DNA of 5,623 nt from Nitrospirae bacterium RBG_16_43_11 (GCA_001805165.1 MHEI01000018.1:1166-6788), one strand, 5' to 3'; shown: positions 1 to 5,623, counted from the first letter of the stretch. Numbers and translations are program-made. Notes: a model not told the origin generated them from the letters alone.

Positions 1-1
1 T

Positions 2-421
2 ATAAGGAGAACAGGGCTTGGCAATTCAGAGAAGAATAGTGTGTCACACAGGACTGTTATAGTGGTTAATACTATTGGTGAACTATCAACTCTCTACAGC
101 ATAGCAACAGTGGTAATAATCGGTGGGAGTTTTATACCCCATGGAGGTCAGAATCCCCTCGAGGCCATGTACTACAAAAAGCCTGTTATCTTTGGGAAAC
201 ATATGTTTAATTTTAAACAGATTACAGAGGAGATATTAGAGAGCGGCGCCGGTGTCATGGTAGAAAATGAAAATTATCTTAAAGAAACCATGAAAGGATT
301 ACTCAATAACATCAGCAAGCAGCGGGAAATGGGAGAGAAAGGTTATAATATTATTACTAAGAACAGAGGAGCAGTGGAACGGAATCTTTCTATCATTGAA
401 AAATTTCTATCTGGTTGTTGA
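2..421 (+). CDS. waaA: 3-deoxy-D-manno-octulosonic acid (Kdo) transferase, C-terminal part (5' end outside window)
   Basis: This is the last ~139 codons of a Kdo transferase, which transfers Kdo from CMP-Kdo to the lipid A precursor at the inner membrane during lipopolysaccharide synthesis. The reading frame is open to the left edge, so the gene starts upstream; the GTG at 41 is an internal valine codon and not a start. The visible part is the C-terminal, nucleotide-sugar-binding half of a GT-B glycosyltransferase. Family hallmarks in order are an RRTG stretch, VVNTIGEL, LYSIATVVIIGGSF, HGGQNPLE and the PVIFGKHMFNF block, followed by a helical tail with the late NRGA motif. These match the WaaA/KdtA signature well. 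Full-length members are about 420-430 residues, so roughly two thirds is missing, cut by the window and not by mutation. It ends at TGA 419-421 and has no functional link to the glutamate synthase genes downstream. Family assignment is confident; the number of Kdo units added cannot be told. Confidence 0.93.
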   Translation: MRRTGLGNSEKNSVSHRTVIVVNTIGELSTLYSIATVVIIGGSFIPHGGQNPLEAMYYKKPVIFGKHMFNFKQITEEILESGAGVMVENENYLKETMKGLLNNISKQREMGEKGYNIITKNRGAVERNLSIIEKFLSGC

Positions 422-446
422 AATTTAACATCTGTATTGTTATACT
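418..446 (+). promoter_or_regulatory. Predicted sigma70-type promoter of the glutamate synthase operon
   Basis: TTGAAA at 418-423 and TATACT at 441-446 are separated by exactly 17 bases, and each hexamer matches the sigma70 consensus at five of six positions. The -35 box overlaps the TGA stop of waaA. Transcription would begin near 452-455, giving a leader of about 205 bases before the ATG at 661, and that leader would contain both the palindromic repeat and the start-proximal hairpin. The surrounding DNA is AT-rich, which raises the odds of a chance match, so this is a prediction. No better match was seen closer to the gene. Confidence 0.5.
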
Positions 447-465
447 ATATATTCAAATTTACATT

Positions 466-618
466 GGGATATTTCCCCAGGTGAACCCACATGTGCCAGG
501 CCTCACAAAGGAACATGAAAATGTCATTCCCGCGCAAGCGGGAATCCAGACTGATGGCCTGATTCTGGATTCCTACTTTCGTAGGAATGACAGGCAGTTA
601 GGGGTATTTTCAGGTGAA
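466..618. repeat. Imperfect short direct repeat flanking the palindromic element
   Basis: The stretch at 466-485 (GGGATATTTCCCCAGGTGAA) is echoed at 602-618 (GGGTATTTTCAGGTGAA), with CAGGTGAA identical in both and small gaps within. The two copies bracket the 69-base palindrome, lying about 37 bases before and 10 bases after it. They are not directly adjacent to the palindrome, so they do not look like a clean target-site duplication. They could be the remains of a duplication, a pair of regulator half-sites, or coincidence. Confidence 0.3.
523..591. repeat. 69-bp nested palindromic repeat (MITE-like or dispersed intergenic repeat)
   Basis: The element begins GTCATTCC and ends GGAATGAC. Its outer arms, 523-550 and 564-591, are inverted copies matching at 23 of 28 positions. 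Each arm is also a hairpin by itself: ATTCCCGC (526-533), loop GCAA, GCGGGAAT (538-545), and ATTCCTAC (569-576), loop TTTC, GTAGGAAT (581-588). Four of the five arm differences form two paired changes that keep both small hairpins perfectly paired. Repeats with this GTCATTCC...GGAATCCAG signature are known as dispersed intergenic elements in many Gram-negative genomes, the dRS3-type repeats of Neisseria being a similar case. There is no coding capacity and no T-tract after either stem, so an intrinsic terminator is not supported. Only one copy lies in this window, so the dispersed nature is inferred from the signature. Confidence 0.8.
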
Positions 619-636
619 TAGGTTCAGTTTTGGGAG

Positions 637-655
637 TATCCTCATAGTGAGGATA
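637..655 (+). promoter_or_regulatory. Perfect 8-bp inverted repeat covering the gltB2 ribosome binding site
   Basis: TATCCTCA (637-644), loop TAG, TGAGGATA (648-655) is a perfect 8-bp stem ending five bases before the ATG at 661. The 3' arm contains GAGG (649-652), the only convincing Shine-Dalgarno sequence for gltB2, at a spacing of 8 bases. In RNA this hairpin would sequester the ribosome binding site; as DNA it could be a small operator. The geometry is seen directly; the regulatory role is inference. Three-base loops are strained, but the stem is compact enough to form. Confidence 0.5.
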
Positions 656-660
656 GTAAT

Positions 661-2187
661 ATGCTTTATAAGAAACCGCAGATACAATTTTATCCATATA
701 TAGTCCAGAGGGATGATTATAAATGTGTCCGTTGTCTTGGGTGCGTTGAGCAATGCTCGTATGATGCAACATTCTACGACGAAGAGCTTGACGTTCTCTG
801 GAATAAGCATGAGGCATGTGTCGGATGCAAGCGATGCGAGGCCATGTGTCCCACAGATGCATTGAAGATCGTCCCAAATCCATCAAGGCCATATGAGCAT
901 GCGAGCTGGAAATGGGACCTTGTCATGGATGCCTACCTTCAGGCAAATACAGGGAGCATTATCATCACAGGCATAGGGAATGATAAACCCTACCGTGTAT
1001 ATTTTGACCACTTGCTTATTGATGCCTGTCAGGTTACAAACCCATCCATTGATCCGCTTAGAGAGCCTATGGAGCTTAGGACCTTCCTTGGAAGAAAAGG
1101 GGAGAAGATTGAGCTTGCTGAGACAGAAAGCGGAAAAATTGAACTTAAGACAAGACTTGCACCCCAGCTTGAGCTTGAAACACCCATCATGTTTTCTGCC
1201 ATGTCTTACGGTTCCATAAATCTTAACTTTCAGGAATCTATGGCAAGGGCAGCAGTGAAGCTTGGCACCTACTGGAACACAGGGGAGGGAGGGCTTCACA
1301 AGAAGCTCTATCCTTATGCAGGCAGGGGTATTGTTCAGGTGGCATCAGGCCGTTTTGGTGTGAGCAGGGATTATCTCAAGGCAGCAGCAGCTGTAGAGAT
1401 AAAGATTGGTCAGGGGGCAAAACCTGGGATAGGGGGACACCTTCCCGGGGAGAAGGTTAATGCAGATATAGCTGAGACGAGGATGATACCCCCGGGTTCT
1501 GACGCGATTTCACCGGCACCACATCACGATATTTACTCTATAGAAGATCTGAAACAACTTATATATGCAATTAAAGAGGCTACCAGATATGAGAAGCCTG
1601 TTTTTGTAAAGATTGCAGCAGTTCATAATGTCGCGGCTATAGCAAGCGGTATCGCAAGGGCAGGAGCGGATATTATAGTAGTTGATGGTTTCAGAGGCGG
1701 TACCGGTGCAACGCCCAAATCAGTTAGAGACCATGTTGGCATACCTGTTGAGGTGGCGATTGCTGCGGTAGACAGAAGGCTGCGACAGGAGGGTATCAGG
1801 AATGAGGTCTCTATTGTAGCGACAGGCGGTATAAGGAGCAGCGCTGATGTTATAAAGATAATTGCCCTTGGTGCTGATGCAGCTTATATAGCAACGGTGG
1901 CAATGCTTGCTATAGGTTGTACACTATGCCAGACCTGTAATACCGGACGGTGTGCATGGGGTATTACAACTAATGATCCAAGGTTGGCAAGAAGGCAGAA
2001 CCCTGATATTGCGTCAGAGCAATTGTATAACCTTGTTACAGGGTGGTCCCATGAGATGAAGGAGATGCTCGGCGCAATGGGAATCAATTCGATAGAATCG
2101 CTTAAAGGCAACCGGCTGAGGTTGCGCAGTATTGGTTTAACGGAGAAGGAGAGCGAGATACTGGGAGTGCTTCCGGTAGGAGAGTAA
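661..2187 (+). CDS. gltB: Archaeal-type glutamate synthase, FMN/Fe-S synthase subunit (GltB2) with N-terminal ferredoxin domain
   Basis: This is the synthase subunit of glutamate synthase, which aminates 2-oxoglutarate using ammonia from glutamine and electrons delivered to FMN. The 508-residue protein has two parts. Residues 20-70 form a two-cluster ferredoxin domain with C22/C25/C28/C32 and C53/C56/C59/C63 followed by proline. Residues ~130-480 form the TIM-barrel GltS domain: GQGAKPGIGGHLPG (251-263), DAISPAPHHDIYSIEDL, VKIAAVHNVAAIASG, DGFRGGTGATP (342-352), VATGGIRSSADV and LGADAAYI. The 3Fe-4S ligand pattern is C420-x5-C426-x4-C431, as in GltB, with an additional C423 in between. It is much shorter than bacterial GltB (~1,500 residues) because the amidotransferase and beta-helix domains are separate downstream genes. 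The ATG at 661 is supported by GAGG at 649-652. The downstream ferredoxin begins one base after its stop. Family confidence is high. The electron donor is not shown by the sequence. Confidence 0.95.
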   Translation: MLYKKPQIQFYPYIVQRDDYKCVRCLGCVEQCSYDATFYDEELDVLWNKHEACVGCKRCEAMCPTDALKIVPNPSRPYEHASWKWDLVMDAYLQANTGSIIITGIGNDKPYRVYFDHLLIDACQVTNPSIDPLREPMELRTFLGRKGEKIELAETESGKIELKTRLAPQLELETPIMFSAMSYGSINLNFQESMARAAVKLGTYWNTGEGGLHKKLYPYAGRGIVQVASGRFGVSRDYLKAAAAVEIKIGQGAKPGIGGHLPGEKVNADIAETRMIPPGSDAISPAPHHDIYSIEDLKQLIYAIKEATRYEKPVFVKIAAVHNVAAIASGIARAGADIIVVDGFRGGTGATPKSVRDHVGIPVEVAIAAVDRRLRQEGIRNEVSIVATGGIRSSADVIKIIALGADAAYIATVAMLAIGCTLCQTCNTGRCAWGITTNDPRLARRQNPDIASEQLYNLVTGWSHEMKEMLGAMGINSIESLKGNRLRLRSIGLTEKESEILGVLPVGE

Positions 2188-2188
2188 T

Positions 2189-2668
2189 ATGAAGAAAGTA
2201 ATCATAGTAGAAGATTTTTGCATAGCCTGTTATAACTGTGAGGTGGCATGTATTGCTGTTCATTCAAAGAGTCAGGATCCGGTAAAGGCATATAAAAGAG
2301 AAGGACTTCGAGGCAGGTCAAATGCAGTTGTTGAGGTTGAATCACCGCTGGCCTTTTCAGTAATGTGCAGGCATTGCAAGCATCCGTGGTGCATGGACGC
2401 TTGTATCAGCGGCGCAATACAACGACTGGATAATGGTATAGTCTACCTTGATGAAGAACGTTGTGTAGGGTGCTGGGGTTGTGTTGTCGGATGTCCGTAT
2501 GGCGCTGCCCACCCTAACATCGCAGGCAAGGACAAGCACGCATTTAAATGTGACCTGTGTATCGAAAGGCTTGATGCCGGACTTAGGCCCGCATGTGTTG
2601 AAGCCTGTCCGAACAATGCGTTGCTGTATGATGAGACTATTGAAGAAAGAGAAGAGGTCCATACCTGA
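2189..2668 (+). CDS. Ferredoxin-like electron-transfer subunit with four [4Fe-4S] motifs
   Basis: This 159-residue iron-sulfur protein is of the HycB/DmsB/CooF type and probably wires electrons between the adjacent flavoprotein and GltB2. All sixteen expected cysteines are present in four groups: 11/14/17/21 (C-x2-C-x2-C-x3-C), 60/63/68/72 (C-x2-C-x4-C-x3-C), 92/95/98/102 followed by proline, and 121/124/136/140 (C-x2-C-x11-C-x3-C) followed by proline. This spacing is the classic arrangement for four [4Fe-4S] clusters. There is no Tat or Sec signal and no membrane anchor, so it should be cytoplasmic. The ATG at 2189 lies one base after the gltB2 stop and has AGGAG at 2178-2182, inside the preceding gene. 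Its stop overlaps the next start by one base (TGATG). Members of this family also serve molybdoenzymes and hydrogenases. The assignment to glutamate synthase rests on its position between glutamate synthase genes. Confidence 0.92.
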   Translation: MKKVIIVEDFCIACYNCEVACIAVHSKSQDPVKAYKREGLRGRSNAVVEVESPLAFSVMCRHCKHPWCMDACISGAIQRLDNGIVYLDEERCVGCWGCVVGCPYGAAHPNIAGKDKHAFKCDLCIERLDAGLRPACVEACPNNALLYDETIEEREEVHT

Positions 2669-3957
2669 TGATTAGATCAGAATATGTAATTGTTGGGGCA
2701 AATGTTGCTGCAGTAGGGGCAATAGACGGGATAAGGAGACATGATAAGAAGTCTTCCATCCTTACCATATCTTACGAATCCCTTGGTTCATACTCTAAGG
2801 CAATGCTGGCAGAGTATATAGAGGGCGCCAATGCCCAGTGGCTTGAATACAGGGGGAAGGACTATTTTAAAAAGATGGGGGTAGATTGCCTCTTCGGGAG
2901 GAAGGTTACCGGTATTGATATAGAGAAGTCTATGCTCGCTACAGATAATGGTGATGAGGTTTCTTATAAAAAACTCCTCCTTGGGGTTGGCGGCGTTCCA
3001 TTTAAGCCGGTGATAAAAGGCGCAGAGGGGAAAGAACTTGTATTCACATTTACAGACTTCTTAGATGCAGAAAAGATACGTGAAGCCCTTAAGAAATTTA
3101 ACAGTGCAGTAGTAATTGGTGCAGGTTTTACGGGAACTGAGATTGCCTATACCCTGAATAAGCTTAACAAGAAGGTGACAGTCGTTGAACTTGGGGACAG
3201 GGCTCTCGTTAAGGCGTTAGACCCTAAGTCATCTGAAATTGCCGAAAAACTGATGAAAGATGAGGGGATAGAGTTTTATTTAAATGATACTGTCGAGGAG
3301 ATTGCAGGGAATAAGGAAATAACCGGTGTAAGCCTGAAGAGCGGTAAGTTTATTTCATGTGAGGCTGTGATTACGGCTATCGGTGTGGTGCCGAATGGGG
3401 AGTTGATGAAGAACACACCGCTTAAATTTGACAGGGGACTTGATGTGGATGATTACATGTGTACTAATGTCCCTGATGTCTACGGGGCGGGTGATGTCGT
3501 AAAGGCCCTGGATATTTCTGATGGTCAGAAACGCTCACTGCCGTTATGGCCATTGGCGTTTCAGCAGGGTTTGGTTGCCGGTATTAACATGGCAGGTGTC
3601 AGATATCCTTATGCCGGTGGACTACCGGTGAATTCACTGAAATTCCTGAAGGTTCCAATACTTTCTGCAGGCATAACAACTCCTCCTGATGCAAGTTATG
3701 AGACTATTTCTGTAAGTGACCCCAAAGGCACTTTCTACAGGAGCCTTGTCCTCAAAGACGGCAGGCTGAAAGGTTTTGTAACTATAGGAGAGATAGACGG
3801 GGCCGGTGTATTAACAGGGCTTATCAGGAGCAGGATAGATATATCCGGTATTAAGACAAGACTGCTCGGCAAGAAGAGGATTGGTCTTATGCAAATGCCC
3901 CGTGAATGGAGAAACAGGATTTTTACACGAAGGGATGAGACAGACTACAATGATTGA
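2668..3957 (+). CDS. FAD-dependent pyridine nucleotide oxidoreductase, putative glutamate synthase reductase
   Basis: This 429-residue flavoprotein belongs to the pyridine nucleotide-disulfide oxidoreductase fold, in the NADH oxidase/NirB/rubredoxin reductase-like branch. The N-terminal FAD site, YVIVGANVAAVGA (6-18), has Asn and Ala where GxGxxG is usual, followed by an acidic residue after the second strand (E37). The NAD(P) site is VVIGAGFTGTEIAY (148-161) with E174 ending the next strand, which favours NADH over NADPH. AIGVVPN (237-243) and DVYGAGDVV (270-278) complete the FAD domain. A C-terminal domain follows, ending in a basic tail (~395-422). There is no CxxxxC redox disulfide; the equivalent region reads GSYSKAMLAEYIEG, as in reductases passing electrons to Fe-S partners. 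It probably replaces GltD together with the preceding ferredoxin. The start ATG overlaps the ferredoxin stop, with GAAGAGG (2651-2657) as ribosome binding site. Fold is certain; the partner is inferred from the operon. Confidence 0.9.
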   Translation: MIRSEYVIVGANVAAVGAIDGIRRHDKKSSILTISYESLGSYSKAMLAEYIEGANAQWLEYRGKDYFKKMGVDCLFGRKVTGIDIEKSMLATDNGDEVSYKKLLLGVGGVPFKPVIKGAEGKELVFTFTDFLDAEKIREALKKFNSAVVIGAGFTGTEIAYTLNKLNKKVTVVELGDRALVKALDPKSSEIAEKLMKDEGIEFYLNDTVEEIAGNKEITGVSLKSGKFISCEAVITAIGVVPNGELMKNTPLKFDRGLDVDDYMCTNVPDVYGAGDVVKALDISDGQKRSLPLWPLAFQQGLVAGINMAGVRYPYAGGLPVNSLKFLKVPILSAGITTPPDASYETISVSDPKGTFYRSLVLKDGRLKGFVTIGEIDGAGVLTGLIRSRIDISGIKTRLLGKKRIGLMQMPREWRNRIFTRRDETDYND

Positions 3958-5056
3958 AGGATACAAAAGATATAATGACCCCAGAGATACGAGCGGATGT
4001 GGTCTCGTGGGTTTTATAAACCGTGACGGGAAACGGGTAGACGGGAGCAATATAATTAAATCTCTCTGTCTGATGAAAGACCGCGGTAACGGCCTTGGAG
4101 CCGGATTTGCCGCATATGGTATTTATCCGGACATGGCGGATTACTACGCAATCCATGTCATGATGGATAAACCAGAAGTTAAACCTCATGTCGAGCATGT
4201 TTTGTATAAGTTTTTTAATGTGCACAGGGAAGAGGAGATACCTACAAGGCAGAATCCAAATATCAAGAATCCCCCTGTTTTCTGGAGATATTTCGTTGAA
4301 CCTAAGAATGAATGTCTCCTTCAGGGAGAGGAACAGGATGGACTTGTCGTACGCGCAGTCATGAGCGTAAATAATAATGTTTCAGGCGCCTATGTTATAT
4401 CGAGCGGTAAGAATATGGGGGCGTTTAAAGGTGTTGGTGAGCCTGCTGATATCGCGGACTTCTTTAATATTGAAGACTACAAGGCATATATATGGATGGG
4501 ACATACGAGATTCCCTACCAACACACCCGGCTGGTGGGGTGGCGCGCATCCTTTTACTATCCTCGATTGGGCGATTGTTCATAACGGAGAGATAACAAGT
4601 TACGGGACAAACCGCGCCTTTCTTGAGATGTATGGTTATAAGTGCACCCTCCTCACTGATACTGAGGTAGTAGCGTATGCACTTGATTATCTCCTGAGAC
4701 AGCAAAAGATGCCGCTGCGTGCAGCATTTTATGCCCTGGCAAGTCCCTTCTGGAAGGATATAGATATGGAATCCGCAGAGGACAGGGAGTTTGCAGAGGC
4801 GTTAAAGGCTATTCGTATTCAGTACGGTCCGCTGCTTCTAAACGGGCCTTTTGCGATACTATTCGGGTGGCGTAACGGCCTGGTGGGATTCAATGACAGA
4901 ATAAAGCTCCGTCCGCTATTTGCCGGGGAAAAGGATGAGACACTCTATATGGCAAGTGAAGAGGCTACAATAAGGGAGATATGTGCAAAGCCTGACAGAT
5001 TATGGATGCCAAGGGCCGGTGAACCGGTTATCGGGATGCTGAAAGAAGGGGCATGA
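3950..5056 (+). CDS. Glutamate synthase glutaminase subunit (GltB1), class II glutamine amidotransferase
   Basis: This 368-residue Ntn-type glutaminase should hydrolyse glutamine and supply ammonia to GltB2. Counting from the ATG at 3950, the catalytic cysteine is C17 in the motif SGCGLVGFI, followed by DRGNGLGAG (44-52), MGHTRFPTNT (183-192) with the substrate-binding Arg, AHPF (199-202), the oxyanion motif HNGEI (211-215), TDTEV (236-240), and a late D-R-x-K-L-R-P-L and ASEEATIR segment. The ~170-residue spacing from the Cys to the TR motif resembles GltB more than PurF or GlmS. The cysteine is not at position 2, so a 16-residue propeptide must be removed to expose it. The start is uncertain: 3950 overlaps the upstream stop by 8 bases, with only a weak GAGA at 3937-3940; the in-frame ATG at 3935 is possible but has AAGGG directly abutting it. 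Both starts leave the cysteine internal. Family confidence is high, start confidence moderate. Confidence 0.92.
   Translation: MIEGYKRYNDPRDTSGCGLVGFINRDGKRVDGSNIIKSLCLMKDRGNGLGAGFAAYGIYPDMADYYAIHVMMDKPEVKPHVEHVLYKFFNVHREEEIPTRQNPNIKNPPVFWRYFVEPKNECLLQGEEQDGLVVRAVMSVNNNVSGAYVISSGKNMGAFKGVGEPADIADFFNIEDYKAYIWMGHTRFPTNTPGWWGGAHPFTILDWAIVHNGEITSYGTNRAFLEMYGYKCTLLTDTEVVAYALDYLLRQQKMPLRAAFYALASPFWKDIDMESAEDREFAEALKAIRIQYGPLLLNGPFAILFGWRNGLVGFNDRIKLRPLFAGEKDETLYMASEEATIREICAKPDRLWMPRAGEPVIGMLKEGA
5046..5051 (+). promoter_or_regulatory. Ribosome binding site that decides the gltB3 start
   Basis: AAGGGG at 5046-5051 lies inside the end of gltB1. It is only one base before the in-frame ATG at 5053, which overlaps the gltB1 stop as ATGA, but 10 bases before the in-frame ATG at 5062. 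The spacing favours 5062, although the ATGA arrangement at 5053 is a common coupling form. The choice changes the protein by three residues only. Confidence 0.5.
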
Positions 5057-5061
5057 CACTA

Positions 5062-5623
5062 ATGAAGGTCATAAAGCTTGAAGAAAATGCCGTTGATATA
5101 GATGCTGCATCAGTGCACTATCGTGATCTGAATGAGGAGATCAACCGTGTGGTAAATGAAGGCGCCAAGCACATAATAATAAGGAATGTCAATGGTCAGC
5201 GGTTTATAGGCGCAGGATTGCAGGGTGATGATATCAGGATAGATATACATGGTGTTGCCGGAAATGATCTGGCGGTATTCATGGATGGTCCTACGATAGA
5301 GGTGTTTGACAATGCCCAGGATGGCGTCGGAAATACAATGAATGCCGGTAAGGTATATATACATGGACATGCAGGAGATGTCTGTGGCTATGGTATGCGT
5401 GGAGGAAGTCTCTTTGTGCTTGGTGATGTTGGTTACAGGGTGGGTATACATATGAAGGCATATATGGGTAAGACTCCTGTCCTTGTTGTTGGCGGCACAG
5501 CAGGCCATTTTCTTGGTGAATACATGGCCGGCGGGATAATTGTATTATTAGGTATAGAGAAAAGAGCCGGTCAGCGGATAGCCGGAGATTACCTTGGAAC
5601 CGGAATGCATGGCGGGACTATAT
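5062..5623 (+). CDS. Glutamate synthase GXGXG beta-helix subunit (GltB3), 3' end outside window
   Basis: The frame is open to the right edge, giving about 187 residues of a GXGXG-motif protein, the separate form of the C-terminal domain of bacterial GltB. This right-handed beta-helix has no active site; in the fused enzyme it holds the amidotransferase and synthase domains in relation to each other. The visible glycine-rich repeats include GVGNTMNAGKVYIHG, AGDVCGYGMRGGSLFVLG, GDVGYRVGIHMKAY, GGTAGHFLGEYMAGG and GTGMHGG. The IHMK and GEYMAGG segments are typical of the archaeal-type glutamate synthase subunit. The same fold occurs in FwdC/FmdC of formylmethanofuran dehydrogenase, but the gltB1 and gltB2 neighbours argue for glutamate synthase. 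The ATG at 5062 is preferred on ribosome binding site spacing, with 5053 as an alternative. No frame disruption is seen before the edge. Any gene further downstream in the operon is out of view. Confidence 0.9.
   Translation, partial: MKVIKLEENAVDIDAASVHYRDLNEEINRVVNEGAKHIIIRNVNGQRFIGAGLQGDDIRIDIHGVAGNDLAVFMDGPTIEVFDNAQDGVGNTMNAGKVYIHGHAGDVCGYGMRGGSLFVLGDVGYRVGIHMKAYMGKTPVLVVGGTAGHFLGEYMAGGIIVLLGIEKRAGQRIAGDYLGTGMHGGTI

Noticed and set aside
41..421. Complete small gene starting at GTG 41
   Set aside because: The frame is open upstream to the left edge and already encodes WaaA-like residues before 41, so this is the C-terminal part of a longer gene.
523..591. Intrinsic terminator for waaA
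   Set aside because: The stems are strong, but neither is followed by a T-tract on the + strand, and no converging gene needs one on the - strand.
523..591. CRISPR array or repeat-spacer unit
   Set aside because: There are only two arms, in inverted orientation, separated by 13 bases; there is no direct repeat array and no cas gene.
415..621. Open reading frame of 68 codons on the + strand in the intergenic region
   Set aside because: It begins at a non-ATG codon inside the end of waaA and runs straight through the palindromic repeat. The predicted peptide (with VIPAQAGIQ and SYFRRND) is the familiar spurious translation of this repeat type.
524..892. Open reading frame of 122 codons on the - strand
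   Set aside because: It spans the repeat, the predicted hairpin and the ferredoxin domain of gltB2 in antisense, and has no family resemblance or ribosome binding site.
2189..3957. Subunits of a hydrogenase or molybdopterin oxidoreductase
   Set aside because: Four-cluster ferredoxins commonly serve these enzymes, but no catalytic subunit of either kind is present, and both flanks are glutamate synthase genes with overlapping or adjoining ends.
5110..5508. Open reading frame of 132 codons on the - strand
   Set aside because: It is the antisense shadow of gltB3, whose + strand frame has clear GXGXG motifs; the composition is atypical of a protein.

Overview
The window reads as chromosomal DNA of a Gram-negative, probably anaerobic bacterium. 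A Kdo transferase gene (waaA) implies lipopolysaccharide. The archaeal-type split glutamate synthase, the dense iron-sulfur content and frequent ATA and AGG/AGA codons are compatible with groups such as Nitrospirota or Desulfobacterota. That placement is inference and weakly supported. By eye the GC content is moderate (mid-40s percent, not counted).

Layout, all genes on the + strand: (1) the 3' third of waaA runs in from the left edge and ends at 421. (2) A roughly 240-base intergenic stretch (422-660) follows. It holds a good sigma70-like promoter that overlaps the waaA stop codon, a 69-base nested palindromic repeat (523-591), and a small perfect hairpin (637-655) that contains the Shine-Dalgarno sequence of the next gene. 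(3) A tightly packed five-gene cluster fills the rest: gltB2-type FMN/Fe-S synthase subunit (661-2187), a ferredoxin with four [4Fe-4S] motifs (2189-2668), an FAD/NAD(P) oxidoreductase (2668-3957), a gltB1-type class II glutamine amidotransferase (3950-5056), and a gltB3-type GXGXG beta-helix subunit (from 5062, cut by the right edge).

Together the five genes look like one glutamate synthase (GOGAT) whose domains, fused in the bacterial GltB/GltD enzyme, are separate polypeptides. GltB1 would release ammonia from glutamine, GltB2 would use it to aminate 2-oxoglutarate with reduced FMN, and GltB3 would be the structural beta-helix. The flavoprotein and the four-cluster ferredoxin probably stand in for GltD, carrying electrons from NAD(P)H, or from a low-potential ferredoxin, to GltB2. 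Genes abut or overlap by a few bases, so translational coupling and fixed stoichiometry are likely.

This enzyme type is known in outline. The points most worth checking are the electron donor, an extra cysteine in the GltB2 cluster motif, the internal catalytic cysteine of GltB1, and the structured leader ahead of the operon.
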